The translations under genes and the position numbers were made by a program. A stretch of 64,000 bases of DNA, taken from the NCBI GenBank assembly GCA_022495995.1, contig JAFEMH010000342.1, positions 716,001 to 780,000 of the forward strand, read 5' to 3'. Below are positions 1 to 11,187 of this stretch, piece after piece (the stretch's first letter is position 1; every line of letters begins with the position of its first letter). The notes under the pieces were generated by a model. The model searched no databases. It saw nothing but the letters and a program-made list of their open reading frames with translations, and had not been told where the DNA came from. The DNA comes from Adenophora triphylla var. japonica. Its lineage: Eukaryota > Streptophyta > Magnoliopsida > Asterales > Campanulaceae.

Positions 1-41
1 TGTTTTACGGAGGAAGATGTTTTACTTAGGAAAATGTTTTA

Positions 42-766
<725 letters not shown>

Positions 767-1140
767 GAGGAAGTAGAATTTTGTACCTTGTGAAATATGA
801 GTTGTACATGAAGGGCACCCTTTTTCGAAAAATGTTTTACTTAGGACATGGTCAGTAAGTCGTTTTACTTAGGAAGGACGTAAAATGTTTTTCGAAAAAA
901 GTTTTCTCCATTTTCCGGAAAACAACCTAACACCGAAAAACGAGTTATTTTACGGAAAACATTTTCCGAAAAACAACCAAACACCGGAAAACAAGTTATT
1001 TTACGAAAAATATTTTCCGAAAAACAACCAAACAACGGAAAATGTTTTACGATTTTTCGGAAACCAACCAAACAACGGAAAACGAGTTATTTTACAGAAA
1101 ACATTTTCCGAAAAATATTTTACAGTACAACAAACGGGGC
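767..1140. repeat. Degenerate ~51-bp tandem repeat
   Basis: Repeated units begin ATTTTCCG at about 910, 961 and 1012, with a more diverged unit after that, giving a period near 51 bp. Each contains ACAACCAAACA, CGGAAAA and GTTATTTTACG. Motif pairs such as TTTTCCG and CGGAAAA are mutually complementary, so the block can fold back. It ends in AACAAACGGGGCC at about 1128-1140, exactly where the truncated left LTR of Copia-A begins. It may be the end of a DNA transposon or MITE, but no paired terminus was found, so the family is unknown. Confidence 0.6.
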
Positions 1141-1147
1141 CTTAGGG

Positions 1148-1994
1148 TGTTTGGAACTTCTAAACTTTGAAAGGAAGAAGAATGCTACAAGATGATATTT
1201 AACTGAATATCTAATGCTTGAATGAAAAAAATGATGATTGACAAACTGCTGGGGACTATTTTTAGATAATGAAGAGTTGGGGTGTCCTTTGGGAATAACC
1301 ACAATTGGCACCTGGTAGATTTCAGCCGTTGGATCTGATCTTGATGGAGGGTAGAGATCATTTGGACCTGTCAGCACCTATTCGAACTGGTTCCTTGAAC
1401 CATTCCAACCCTTCCGTCCTTGACCTGGTTCATTGAACCTTGACCACGAACCAGCCTTACTGGATCGAACCAACCGAGCCCAAGTCGAACCGCACCGAGC
1501 CCACTTTTATCAAAAGATTTAAGGCTCCAATAGCTTCTAGCGACGATGCGAAGTGCAAAGTGCGCCTCTAAAGCGCCCAATGCGCCCTTCGCGGGTGTGG
1601 TTCAAATTGAGCTAGTACAAAATTAGCACAATTGGGCTACTTAATCCATGGTTGACCCATTGATCCACCTAGGTTGGCCCAAGGAGGAACAACTTGATGA
1701 CTCCTCCTTGTTTGCATCCACTTATAAACTAGCTTTACTTTTCATCTCTAAGCAATGTGGGATAACTCTTTCATATCCCATAAACTCTTCATTTACCCAT
1801 TTCAACTTACATATTTTGAGCATTAAGTTCTCATTCACCATAATTTGGTTTCAAGAAAATAGACACATCACATTAATCTACTACGAATGTAGATTACAAA
1901 TATATAATTTATTTTTATTTACACAAAATAAAAATACATTTAATTATTGGTCAAACATTGCTCAAACTTAATATTTGGAACCAAAATTCCAACA
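1148..1994 (-). repeat. Copia-A 3' LTR (left copy)
   Basis: On the minus strand it starts TGTTGGAATTTTGG and ends CCAAACA, with short inverted ends. It matches 6722-7619 along its length but lacks short stretches, notably opposite about 6985-7110, so it is ~50 bp shorter. Numerous substitutions indicate an old insertion. Confidence 0.85.
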
Positions 1995-2677
1995 TTCCCC
2001 CAAATGAATGGAAATTTATGCATGTATGCAGATTTGTTCAAAAGTTCCGGCGAATTATTATTGCATCAGGATCAGTAGCTTTGGGCCTTGAACCTTCCTT
2101 AGTAAGATACTATCGGATATGCTAGCTATTTAGTAGCGCGATGCTTTGAACCAATTGACTGTATAGTGTACACCGAGGCAATAGCATTTACACAATAATA
2201 ATTCTAACACTTTATTGTTCTCACGTTTTTTGTCCATTTCGGTCCAGGACCGTATCTCATTCATAAGTGTTTCTATTGAAGCGGCCCTTATTAATTCTCA
2301 CTTATATAGGTGATCTCCCATAAAGAGTATCTTGCTACTCCACCACGTAGGTATAGGAATCATTAAAAGTTAAATAACTTACCCTCACCACTATTGCAGG
2401 GAACGTACACTTGGATTGTTCTAGGAATGAGTATGAAACAGGTTCCAAATGTTTCAACTGAACTTTCGAAACTTAGTTGTCTCTTTGAACCAAGGGCTTG
2501 GGATCTCCAATTCTCAAGGTAGAGTGTCCGCTAAGAAAGTTATTTTATGTGGCATTTAAACCCATTCCTCTCAACAATTTAAACACGATCTTTGTTAATA
2601 CCTTTAGTAAGCGGATCCGCTAAATTATCCTTTTACTTTACATAGTCAACAACGATAATTCCATTAGAGATCAATTG
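1995..2677 (-). other. Copia-A 3' region, non-coding or too decayed to read
   Basis: This stretch lies between the recognisable RNase H end and the 3' LTR. It holds the polypurine tract at its left edge (GGGGGAA on the minus strand). No ORF, RNA gene or other mobile element was recognised. Confidence 0.6.
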
Positions 2678-3876
2678 TCAGATGGTATTATGTCTGTGAC
2701 GTATGTGTCTAGACTTACCATTATACATACTACTCTGTACTCTTCCTATTGCTGACTGACTATCACAATGTATCGGTACAGTAGGCACAGGTTTATTCCA
2801 ACAAGGAATATCTTCCAAAAGATTCTTTAGCCACTCAGCTTCTTCTCCAGCTTTGTCTAAGGCTATAAACTCAGATTCCATTGTTGATCGAGCTATACAC
2901 GTTTGTTTGGAAGATTTCCATAACACTGCTCCTCCACCTATTGTGAAAACATATCCACTCGTGGACTTGGAGTCTTTTATGTCAGATATCCAGTTAGCGT
3001 CGCAGTATCCTTCTAATACTGCTGATATCTCTTATATAGTATCCCGTAATTCATTGTGTATTTCAGCTATCTTAATACTCTTGTTAAGGCTTTCCAATGA
3101 TCCTTACTGGGATTACTCGTGAACCTACTTAGTTTGCTCATTGAATATGCGATATCTGGACGTGTACAATTCGTTAAGTACATTAAGCTTCCAATTATCC
3201 TAGCATATTCCAATTGAGAAATTGGTTCACCTTGATTTTTGACTAAGTGTAGACTCATGTCTACTGGAGTCTTAGCCGGAGGACTATCAATAGCATTAAA
3301 TTTACGAAGAACGTTTTCGAGATAATGAGACTGTGATAGGATTATCCCTTCTGATGTTCTAGAAATTTTATTCATAATATAACATCAGCTAATTCCATAT
3401 CTTTCATGTCAAAGCTTTTCTTTAACATGACTTTAGTATTCATGATCAATTCATGAGTACTTCCCATTATCAACATGTCGTCTACATAAAGACAGACAAG
3501 TACAAATGATTCAGATGTTTCTTTAATGTAGACACATTTGTCACATTCATTTATCTTGAATCCATTTGACAACATTGTTCGGTCAAAATCTCTCATGCCA
3601 TTGTTTAGGTGCTTGTTTTAGTCCGTACAATGACTTTACAAGTTTACACACCTTTAGCTCTTTTCCAGGAGCTACGAACCCTTCAGATTGTTCCATGTAT
3701 ATTTCTTCTTCTAACTCTCCATTCAAGAAAGTCGTCTTTACATCCACTTGATGTATCTCAAGGTTATGCACAGTAGCAATGGCAATGAGAACACGAATGG
3801 ACGTGATCCTTGTAACAGGAGAATATGTATTGAAGAAGTCATATCCTTCTTTTTGTTTAAACCCTTTGGCTACCAA
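2678..3876 (-). pseudogene. Copia-A reverse transcriptase and RNase H (broken)
   Basis: Read right to left. Residues around 3876-3583 contain VAKGFKQKEGYDF, the DVKTTFLNGELEEEIYM stretch and LVKSLYGLKQAPKQWHERF, all landmarks of copia RVT_2. The catalytic YVDD box is intact (LVCLYVDDMLIMG, ORF 3596-3372). ORF 3375-3067 continues with the connection region ([21 protein letters not shown]). ORF 2926-2678 holds the RNase H part ([27 protein letters not shown]). The pieces lie in different frames or are split by stops, so no functional protein is possible. It would have copied element RNA into cDNA in cytoplasmic particles. Confidence 0.9.
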
Positions 3877-4003
3877 ACGAGCTTTAAACTTATCAATAGA
3901 TCCATCAGCCTTGTACTTCTTTTAAGGATCCACTTGCAACCCAACGGTTTGCATCCTTTAGGAAGATCAACTAGCTCCCAAGTATGATTATTCATAATGG
4001 ACT

Positions 4004-4832
4004 CTATTCGCTGTTAATTGCTTCTTTCCAGAACTGAGCATCCGGGCTGGATAAAGCTTCTTTAACAGTTACAGGTTCATTTTCTAACATAAAAGAGAGA
4101 AAATCAGGACCAAAAGATTTTTCAACTCTTGCCCTCTTACTACGCCTTGGTTCTTCTTCTTCTTCTTCCTTTTCATGAGAAAAACCATTGGCAGTCTCAC
4201 AAGTTTTCTCATTAGAACTTATTTCTCTCCTTTTCTTGGAAGGAAAGTCATTCTCAAAGAATACAACATTCCTTGATTCTATCGTCATTCCTACATTTAT
4301 ATCAAGAATGTCCGACTTGTGCACTATAAACCGATATGCACTACTATTGTTTGCATATCCTATGAAAATGCAGTCAACCGTCTTAGGTCCGATTTTTACT
4401 TTCTTGAGCTTAGGTACTTACAACTTTAGCCAAACACCCCCACACTTTGAGGTATTTATAAGAAGACTTACGATTATGCCATAACTCGTAAGGAGTCTAA
4501 TCGTTACCTTTCTTAGGTATCTTATTTAGAATGTAGTTGGATGAGAGTATAGCTTCCCCCCACAAATTATCGGGTAAGACAGAGCTGATTAACAATACAT
4601 TCATCATCTCCTTAAGAGTACGATTCTTGCGTTCAGCAACTCCATTAGATTGAGGTGTATATGGTGCTGTCGTTTGATGAATTATGCCAGATTCCCAACA
4701 TAAATCTTCAAATAGAGCAACATATTCTCCTCCTCTATCACTTCTAATCTTCTTAATTTTTACATTAAGTTGATTTTCAACTACATTCTTATATGTTTGG
4801 AAAGCCCCTAAGGCTTCATCCTTACTTTTCAA
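4004..4832 (-). pseudogene. Copia-A integrase core and integrase-RT linker (broken)
   Basis: ORF 4832-4497 holds the second half of a copia integrase core: IRSDRGGEY carries the second catalytic Asp and NGVAERKNRTL carries the catalytic Glu. The part with the first catalytic Asp lies upstream, near 4833-4930, and is broken by stops. ORF 4324-4004 is the low-complexity linker before RT, with an acidic run (EKEEEEEEP) followed by RRSKRARVEK, a basic patch that could act as a nuclear localisation signal, and then the usual PVTVKEAL...WKEAINSE entry into RT. In an active element integrase would join cDNA ends to chromosomal DNA; here it cannot be made. Confidence 0.85.
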
Positions 4833-4912
4833 TAGATTTACATAACAGTATTTCGTGCAATCGTCTATAAATGTAATGAATTACTTTTTCCCACCTCAAA
4901 TTTGCACTAAAT

Positions 4913-5508
4913 TTAAATCAAAATATCTGCGTGAATTAATTCCATAGGTGTTGTGTTTCTTATTACTGTTTCAAATGGCCCTTTAGTCATTTTTGCTTCA
5001 ACGCAAACTTCACACTTATCTGTTGAATCGGATTTTGATATTTGAATTAAATCTTGATTCACTAATTTCTTAATTGTGTTAAAGTTTACATGACCTAATC
5101 TATCATGCCATAAATTAGGACTATCCAACAAGTAAACATAAGAAACAACACTTTTATTCTTCGCTTCAGAGCGGATAACATTCATTACATTCATCTTGAA
5201 AAGGCACTACTTAACAAAGCCCCAGAGACTAAGTTCTTGCGGATGTCCGGGACATGCAACACATCCATCAAAGTCAGCTCCTTGCCTGAAGTCATCTTCA
5301 GAAATCCTTTTCCAATGCCCATAACATTGGAAGTAGCAGAATTTCCCATATAGAGCTTCCTTTCGGAACAGGGAGTGTAGGAAGAGAAACTCTCCTTATC
5401 TGCACATATGTGGCGGGTAGCACCGGTGTCTATCCACCACTCTCTTGGATTATCATCCAACTTAGCCACATTGGCTTCAAATACCACATCTGCAAAGTCA
5501 AGCTCCAT
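4913..5508 (-). pseudogene. Copia-A protease and GAG-pre-integrase domain (broken)
   Basis: ORF 5508-5191 carries the aspartic protease signature [12 protein letters not shown], with the DTG triad intact. ORF 5194-4913 holds the GAG-pre-integrase zinc-binding region: LWHDRLGHVNFNTIKKL, then CEVCVEAKMTKGPF, which supply the His and Cys ligands. The two ORFs overlap by a few bases in different frames, which marks a frameshift. The family role is to process the Gag-Pol polyprotein and to help integrase bind DNA. Confidence 0.87.
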
Positions 5509-5556
5509 ATCATCAACAATGTTGGCTTGATTCCTGTTGCCTCTCTGGTCTTCCTT

Positions 5557-6434
5557 CTACGGGTGCCGGCAATCCTTGGCTAAATGTTCGGGCTTTCCAC
5601 AATTGTAGCAAGATCCTTTGAAATTCTTGGCTAGCTTCTTTCTAGCATTCCCTGAATGCTTCCTTCTTACTGTTGCTTGTGCTAGCTTCAGCAAGGTGGA
5701 CCTTTGCTTCCATTTTGCCTTTGTTGGCCTTGGCTTCAGCTTTGGCCTCATTGTTCCTGTTGTTCTACTCAATTTGGAGACGAATTATCAGGTCTTCTAG
5801 TCCCATCTCCTTGCGCTTATGCTTGAGATAGTTCTTGAACTCCTTCCAAGCTGGTGGCAGCTTCTCGATGATTGATGTAACTTTGAATAGATCATTCATG
5901 ATCATCCCTTTAGCATCTAATCCATGGAGGATCAGCTGGAACTCATCTACCTGACTAGCCACGGTCTTTGAATCAACCATCTTGTAGTCAAGGTACTTGC
6001 TGACTATGAATTTCTTTGAACCAGCGTCTTCAATTTTGTACTTGCGCTCCAAGGTGTTCCATAACTCTTTGGCCGTCTCAACGAGACAGTACACAATGTA
6101 TAGACTATCATCAAGTCCATTCATGATGTAATTCCTACACAAGAAATTACCATGATCCCATGCCTCTTTGGCAACCCTCCTTTGATGGTCGGGATCATCA
6201 ATTGGTATAGTAGGGGGATCCTCCTTCAAGAACTTCTGCAGACTGAGGGTGGTCAAGTAAAATAGCATCTTTTGCTGCCTTGAAGTTCACCCCAGTGAAC
6301 TTGGCTGGTTTATCACCATATGCCGGGTGAGTCGGAGCATGATCAGGTGCAACATTCCGATTAGATGCATCAAGGGCCGGGTTGGGAGTAGCCCCAGAAG
6401 ATTGAGATGTTTCATTCTCAATAGCCATTCTCAA
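5557..6434 (-). pseudogene. Copia-A gag with CCHC zinc knuckle (broken)
   Basis: The likely start is the Met at about 6428 (MAIENETSQSSG), followed by KPAKFTGVNFK. A small deletion just after this point shifts the frame, and the next ORF (6268-5765) continues with MLFYLTTLSLQKFLKEDPP and the UBN2/gag body (ELWNTLERKYKIEDAGSKKF). ORF 5772-5557 ends with the zinc knuckle CYNCGKPEHLAKDC, a perfect CX2CX4HX4C. Gag would form the virus-like particle and bind element RNA. At least two frameshifts break it. Confidence 0.88.
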
Positions 6435-6721
6435 GAAAATAAAAAATTCTTCTTACGATTGTTATTACAAATATTTCGAAAATAAATATTTCTAAGTAAA
6501 ATATTTCTTGAAAATGCAAAACAGACAACAATAACGGGATGGAAAAATAAAGACTTAAAAAGATTTAGCCGGAAGTCGAGTCTTGTGTGAACACAATCTC
6601 CGTAAGAAGAATTTGCCCCACACTGGTGGTAACGGATGTAACGGCAATCCTCTCATAAGATGAAACGACTTTTCGAATCCTGATGGAAGCACTTCAAATC
6701 AGGAAACCTACGAACTTAGGG
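6435..6721 (-). other. Copia-A leader between 5' LTR and gag
   Basis: This is the expected place for the primer binding site, but the usual initiator-tRNA-Met complement (TGGTATCAGAGC) was not found on the minus strand. Because similarity with the left LTR copy extends at least 7 bp into this leader, part of the stretch may really be LTR. Confidence 0.5.
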
Positions 6722-7619
6722 TGTTTGGAACTTCTGAACTTTGAAAGGAAGAAGAATGCTACAAGATGATATATAACTGAATACCTAATGCTTGAATGAA
6801 TTGAATGAAGATTGCAAACTGTTGGGGACTATTTATAGATAATGAAGAGTTAGGGTGTCCTTTGGGAATAACCACAATTGGCACCTGGTGGATTTCAGCC
6901 GTTGGATCTGATCTTAATGGAGGGTGGAGATCACCTGGACCTGCCAGCACCTATTCGAACTGGTTTCTTGAACCATTCCAACTCTTTCGTCCTTGACCTG
7001 GTTCATTGAACCTAGACCAGCACCCTTTACCGAATCAGTGTAGACCGACCCACGGATCCGATCCATGGTGCAACCATAACCCAGGCGACAACCCATCTTA
7101 GACGGACCAGCCTTACTGGATCTAACCAACCGAGCCCAAGCCGAACTGCACCAAGCCCACTTTTGTCAAAAGATTTAAGGCTCCAATAGCTCCTAGCGAC
7201 GATGCGCACGTGCGCCCTTCGCGGGTGTGGTTCAAATTGAGCTAGTACAAAATTAACACAATTGGGCTACTTAATCCATGGTTGGCCCATTGATCCACCT
7301 AGGTTGGCCCAAGGAGGAACAACTTGATGACTCCTCCTTGTTTGCATCCACTTATAAACTAGCTTTACTTTTCATCTCTAAGCAATGTGGGATAACTCTT
7401 TCATATCCCATAAACTCTTCTCCATTTCAACTTACATATTTTGAGCATTAATTTCTTATTCACCACAATTTGGTTTCAAGGAAATAAATACATCACATTA
7501 ATCTACTCCGAATGTAGATTACAAATATGTAATTTATTTTTATTTACACAAAATAAAAATACATTTAATTATTGGTCAAACATTGGTCAAACTTAATATT
7601 TGGAACCAAAATTCCAACA
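6722..7619 (-). repeat. Copia-A 5' LTR (right copy)
   Basis: 898 bp. On the minus strand it starts TGTTGGAATTTTGG (at 7619) and ends in CCAAACA (at 6722). It is the fuller of the two LTR copies, with extra sequence at about 6985-7110 relative to the left LTR. Confidence 0.85.
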
Positions 7620-7707
7620 ACACTGAGTCAGTCCCTCTCGTGTCTTCCTCTCTGTGGGCATAACTCACTTCTTCTTACTATGACTTGGTCGCCAATGCCA
7701 TATTTCC
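7620..7707. other. Old flanking DNA between Copia-A and Tat-1
   Basis: An 88-bp stretch ending in TTTCC, the left target duplication of Tat-1. It continues at 53663 on the far side of Tat-1, where a decayed gypsy follows, so it is probably part of the same old element. Confidence 0.6.
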
Positions 7708-8296
7708 TGTTTTGGTAGAAAAAACAATAGTGTAGAATCTTGACTATAAAAGTGTATGGATTTAATAATAAGGAGGGGACTTTGGAATTTGATCAAATGG
7801 AATAAGCGGATGCATGGAAATAAAGATGAACACAAGGATTTTGTTAACGAGGAAAACCTTAGAGATGACAATCTCTTCGAAAAAAACTCCGGGAGTTAGG
7901 TCTCCAACCTTAAAAGTTCCACTATGAATATCGAGATTACAAGCTGGAAGACGATGGAGAGATTACAAGTAGTCTGTGCATTAGATGATCGTGTGTCTGT
8001 GCTAATCTCCATGTCCCCTATATATAATAAAGATCAACAATATAATAACAAAATTTCCTAAAATCTCGGCATGACTTCTTATCCTCTCAACGTCTCTTGA
8101 CTTTGTCTCTTTGGCGTTGAAGAAGAGTCCTACGTGCTTGGCCATACTCCGAATTTATCTCTTTTTATTCACTGTAAAATATGAATAAAAATAATCAAAT
8201 GAATATAATAAATATTATGCAATACTTACAGTGGAATAGGATGTCGACATGCAGGAATCAACTGAGGATGTCATCATGCTGAAATTACCCATAACA
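7708..8296 (-). repeat. Tat-1 3' LTR (left)
   Basis: 589 bp, TGTTTTGG...ATAACA read on the plus strand. It pairs with 53075-53662 and is related to the Tat-2 LTRs (same TGTTTTGGTAGAAAAAACAA start and same GATGTC-rich end). On the minus strand the polypurine stretch TTTTTTGGGACAAAT lies immediately before it (about 8297-8311). Confidence 0.95.
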
Positions 8297-8606
8297 ATTT
8301 GTCCCAAAAAATATTTGCCTTTCACGGAATTCGAAGGGGTAAATATTTTTCAAAAATAATAACTAGCGCCTGCCATAATTTGACAACTGCATTGACGTGG
8401 AGGAGTTAAGAACGGTTGGGAGTTTAATTTGGAAAAGAGGTTTTAAGAAAAATGGTTTCTTTGTTTTAATAACTGCCTAGCCAAACTTTGAAAGCTTCCA
8501 AACCCTTCCAGTTACTTCTCTTCACGACGGCGTCCTCTCGAAGGTAATTTCTTCATTCTTTCTCTTTCTCTGTTTCCATACTTTCCGATTCTCGTACGCT
8601 GTCACC
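8297..8606 (+). promoter_or_regulatory. Spacer upstream of the Tat-1 antisense gene
   Basis: 310 bp between the 3' LTR and the antisense start codon. It must hold the antisense promoter or leader if the gene is transcribed from here rather than from the LTR. No clear TATA box was identified. The polypurine tract for the opposite strand lies at its left edge. Confidence 0.35.
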
Positions 8607-10294
8607 ATGGGAAAGACTAGGTGGAGTTCCTCAAAGGTGAAAGTCGTGCTTGCTTCCAAAGAACCCATAGATGTCGATTTTGGTGATTTCGAGTGCGAAA
8701 ATATGCTCTCCAAGCCTGACGAAGAGATATGTGTGTTTAATGACACCCTAACCGAGTCGTTGAAACGCCAATGCTGCTTTCCAGAAGGTGCTATCTTCCA
8801 CCCCTTCCTCGTCAATCTTAGGTCTAACCTAGTTTCCCCAAAATGGGTTTGCTTCCTAGAGTATCCTTTTCTCCTAGGGTTTAGCTTCCCTTTTCCCTCT
8901 CTAGTTACCGATTTTTTTTAAAGGACAAAGCTTGCCTACGCCCAGTTAATGCCAATGGCGTGGAGAATTTTTGTTTTTGTGGTAAAGGTAAATAGGGAGA
9001 ATGACTTAAACCTAGGGCTTAGCGAGATAGCCTATTCATATGACTTCCAACCATTTGGGTCAAAATAGTATCTCTTTAAGAAAAGGTCAGGCAGAACTCC
9101 CCTAATGACGATGACATCTTCGAATGACAGAGGATGGAAGGGTAGATTTTTCTTTGTTGAGAGAGAATCAATTGAAGGAGGAGACGAAATACCTAGCAAA
9201 TGGAATAGGGGAGGTATTTTGACTTCTGACTTGTGATTTTTTCTTTTCTGAGTTAGACTGAAATCGTAATTTTCTCTATTCTCTTGCAGATATTGACTCG
9301 GGGAAGCTTTTTTCACCAGAGGAAGATACTTTGGCAAAGATTGAGGAATTTTTCAAACTGTCTCCGGATAAAAGGTCACCTAGAGGCTTGGTTGAAACAC
9401 CCTTTGTTGCTCAAGAAGAAGATAAGACGTCACCATCTGCTAACATGTCAACAGGTAAATATGCTTTTACACTGTTTTTGGCCTGTGCATACTTTTTCTT
9501 GACATTTTGCTTCTTTGGTGTAGTTTCAAAACTAGTTACTTCGGGTTCGGACTTTGATCTGGACGATCTTAACGCTTTGATTGGAGGTTCCCCTCTTAAG
9601 GTGGGGACAAGGCCTCATGTTGTTCCAAAGAAGGCTGCTGAAAAGATAGAGAGTGCGGGAATCGGATCAAGGGTTAAGAAAAGAAAGGCTGCCCAAGAGG
9701 AGGTGATTGAAATTGTGGATACGTTTGATGGTTTGTCAGTTGCAGAAGTAAAGAAAAAATATATGAGCTTTGTGTCTGGGGTAAGATATTGCTATTTGCC
9801 TTTGATTGCATTATAGATTTGTCATAGGGTTTTTTGGTATTTTATTGTCAATATCTCTACAGGTAATGGGGTATTTGGAGAATCAGATGGAAGAATGGGC
9901 CAAGGATATTGAGAGTACAAGAAAGAAGGCAAGAGCAGATATAGCCCTGGCCAAGAAAGAGTCCGCTATATGGGAGAGAAAATTTGAGGATCAAGCAAAG
10001 GATTTGAAGGGGTTGCTGGACAATCTTGCTAAGATTGAAGAAGATCATCTTAAGGAGGTTGATGATGTAAGGCACTCCTGTAAGATTGCCGCTGCAAAGA
10101 CTGTGATACAGATCAAGATACAGATGATGAAGGATCATTTAGCGGGGAAATCCCAAGATTGGAACATTAGCAAGGAGTATGCCAATCTTTCTAAGTTGAC
10201 AGGTGAGCCAGTGGACGAAGGCGAGCTGTCGTCCAGCCCCAATGATGCAATGGTAGGAGAAGAGATAGATAGATGCTGGAGAAGGGACTCCTAA
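8607..10294 (+). pseudogene. Tat-1 antisense spliced gene: gypsy-type transposon domain plus coiled coil
   Basis: A plus-strand gene opposite to pol, between integrase and the 3' LTR. Exons read from GT-AG sites: 8607-9213, 9290-9454, 9524-9780, 9863-10294; phases match at every junction. Exon 1 starts MGKTRWSSSKVKVV and, across a frameshift in a T-run near 8917-8924, continues with KLAYAQLMPMAWRIF, DFQPFGS, a stop near 9066, and SNDRGWKGRFFFVE. This resembles the 'putative gypsy type transposon' (Transposase_28) family. Exons 2-3 are charged, with a basic patch (RVKKRKAAQEE). Exon 4 is a long coiled coil (MEEWAKDIESTRKKARADIALAKKE). Extra antisense ORFs are known in Tat elements (Grande, for example); their role is unknown. 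The frameshift and stop make this copy non-functional. The domain call is from memory of the family. Confidence 0.7.
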
Positions 10295-11187
10295 AGAAAC
10301 ACCTGATGCTGAGGCCAAGTAAAGATGCTTTAAAAACTATATTTTTTTGTTTGTTGAATTCAGGGGCGGTGTCCCAAAAACAATTTTATTTTGCTGGTTT
10401 TGTAACAGGTCCATAAGGACCGAAGACAATTTATTTCAAGTGTTGGGTTGGTTCAACACTTTGCTTTTATGTTGTTTGAAGGTTGGTGCAGGCCAACTAG
10501 ATTTGAAAATGTTTTATGGTAGCACTTAATGGTATTTAGTATCTTAGTATTTAGAAAAACTTTTGCTAGTAATTTCTATGAATGTCATGCTTTGATATCA
10601 ATTGCTAAAGTATTTTCGAAGGATGTTGACATAATCATATGTTAATTTCATAAGGTGACATGAAGAATGTCAAAATTGTAGGTACCTTAAGATGACATGT
10701 ATATGTCATAACCATTTTGGATAAAACTTAAGATCAATCATTTAACTGAGTGGGAATGGGTAAGCTATATAATTTTACTTATATAGGCCAATCCCACACC
10801 TCAATCAAAGAGATATCTTGTGCTCCAAGCAAAGGTGTGGCAACCTAACATTCTTAGAAGAGGTAATTAACTCTTTAAACCTTAGAAGGGATTGTGTACC
10901 TTTACTTTAGAAGAGATGGCTAGTCTCTATCGGATGATAACTCATTGGAACTTTTGCTATAAGTACTTGGGTGTCCCCATTCGTTTATGTCATCATCTTG
11001 CAAGACAGAGAAATGTTAGAGATGGTCGTCAACTATGTTGACGCCCCTCCGCAGGTCTTGTTAGTGATATTTTATTTTGAAATAATTATAAAGGAAAGCA
11101 AAAAGAAATCGAAATATATGCAGGATTATTCATACCTGGTAAACAAAAAAAAGGATTATTCATACCTGGCTTTAGGAGGAAACTTGT
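10295..11187 (+). other. 3' region between antisense gene and integrase, with hairpins
   Basis: Non-coding. It shares colinear blocks with Tat-2 31485-32390: a hairpin pair (10408-10459), then short inverted motifs such as GACATGTATATGTC, and a shared stretch around GAGTGGGAATGGGTAAGCTATAT. It probably contains the 3' untranslated regions of both the antisense gene and pol, which converge here. Confidence 0.6.
10408..10459 (+). terminator. Two adjacent conserved hairpins after the antisense gene
   Basis: Hairpin 1: GGTCC (10408-10412), loop ATAA, GGACC (10417-10421). Hairpin 2: GTGTTG (10440-10445), loop GGTTGGTT, CAACAC (10454-10459). The same pair with near-identical loops occurs in Tat-2 at 31636-31649 and 31668-31687. 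In Tat-2 the second stem has 7 bp, with TCC replacing TTC. Conservation of pairing suggests an RNA role such as 3'-end formation or stability; the function is inferred. Confidence 0.5.

Larger units (their letters stand above)
1141..7619 (-). mobile_element. Copia-A: decayed Ty1/copia LTR retrotransposon
   Basis: Two related LTR copies (about 1148-1994 and 6722-7619) flank minus-strand gag, protease, integrase, reverse transcriptase and RNase H blocks in the order typical of Ty1/copia. The polyprotein is broken by many stops and frameshifts. On the minus strand a purine tract with GGGGGAA lies directly before the 3' LTR near 1995-2003. No matching target duplication was found: the left flank reads TAGGG and the right reads ACACT. 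Similarity between the two copies starts at CTTAGGG, just outside the assumed LTR edge, so the left end is probably truncated and the true LTR may be longer. The clade is not assigned. Confidence 0.9.
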
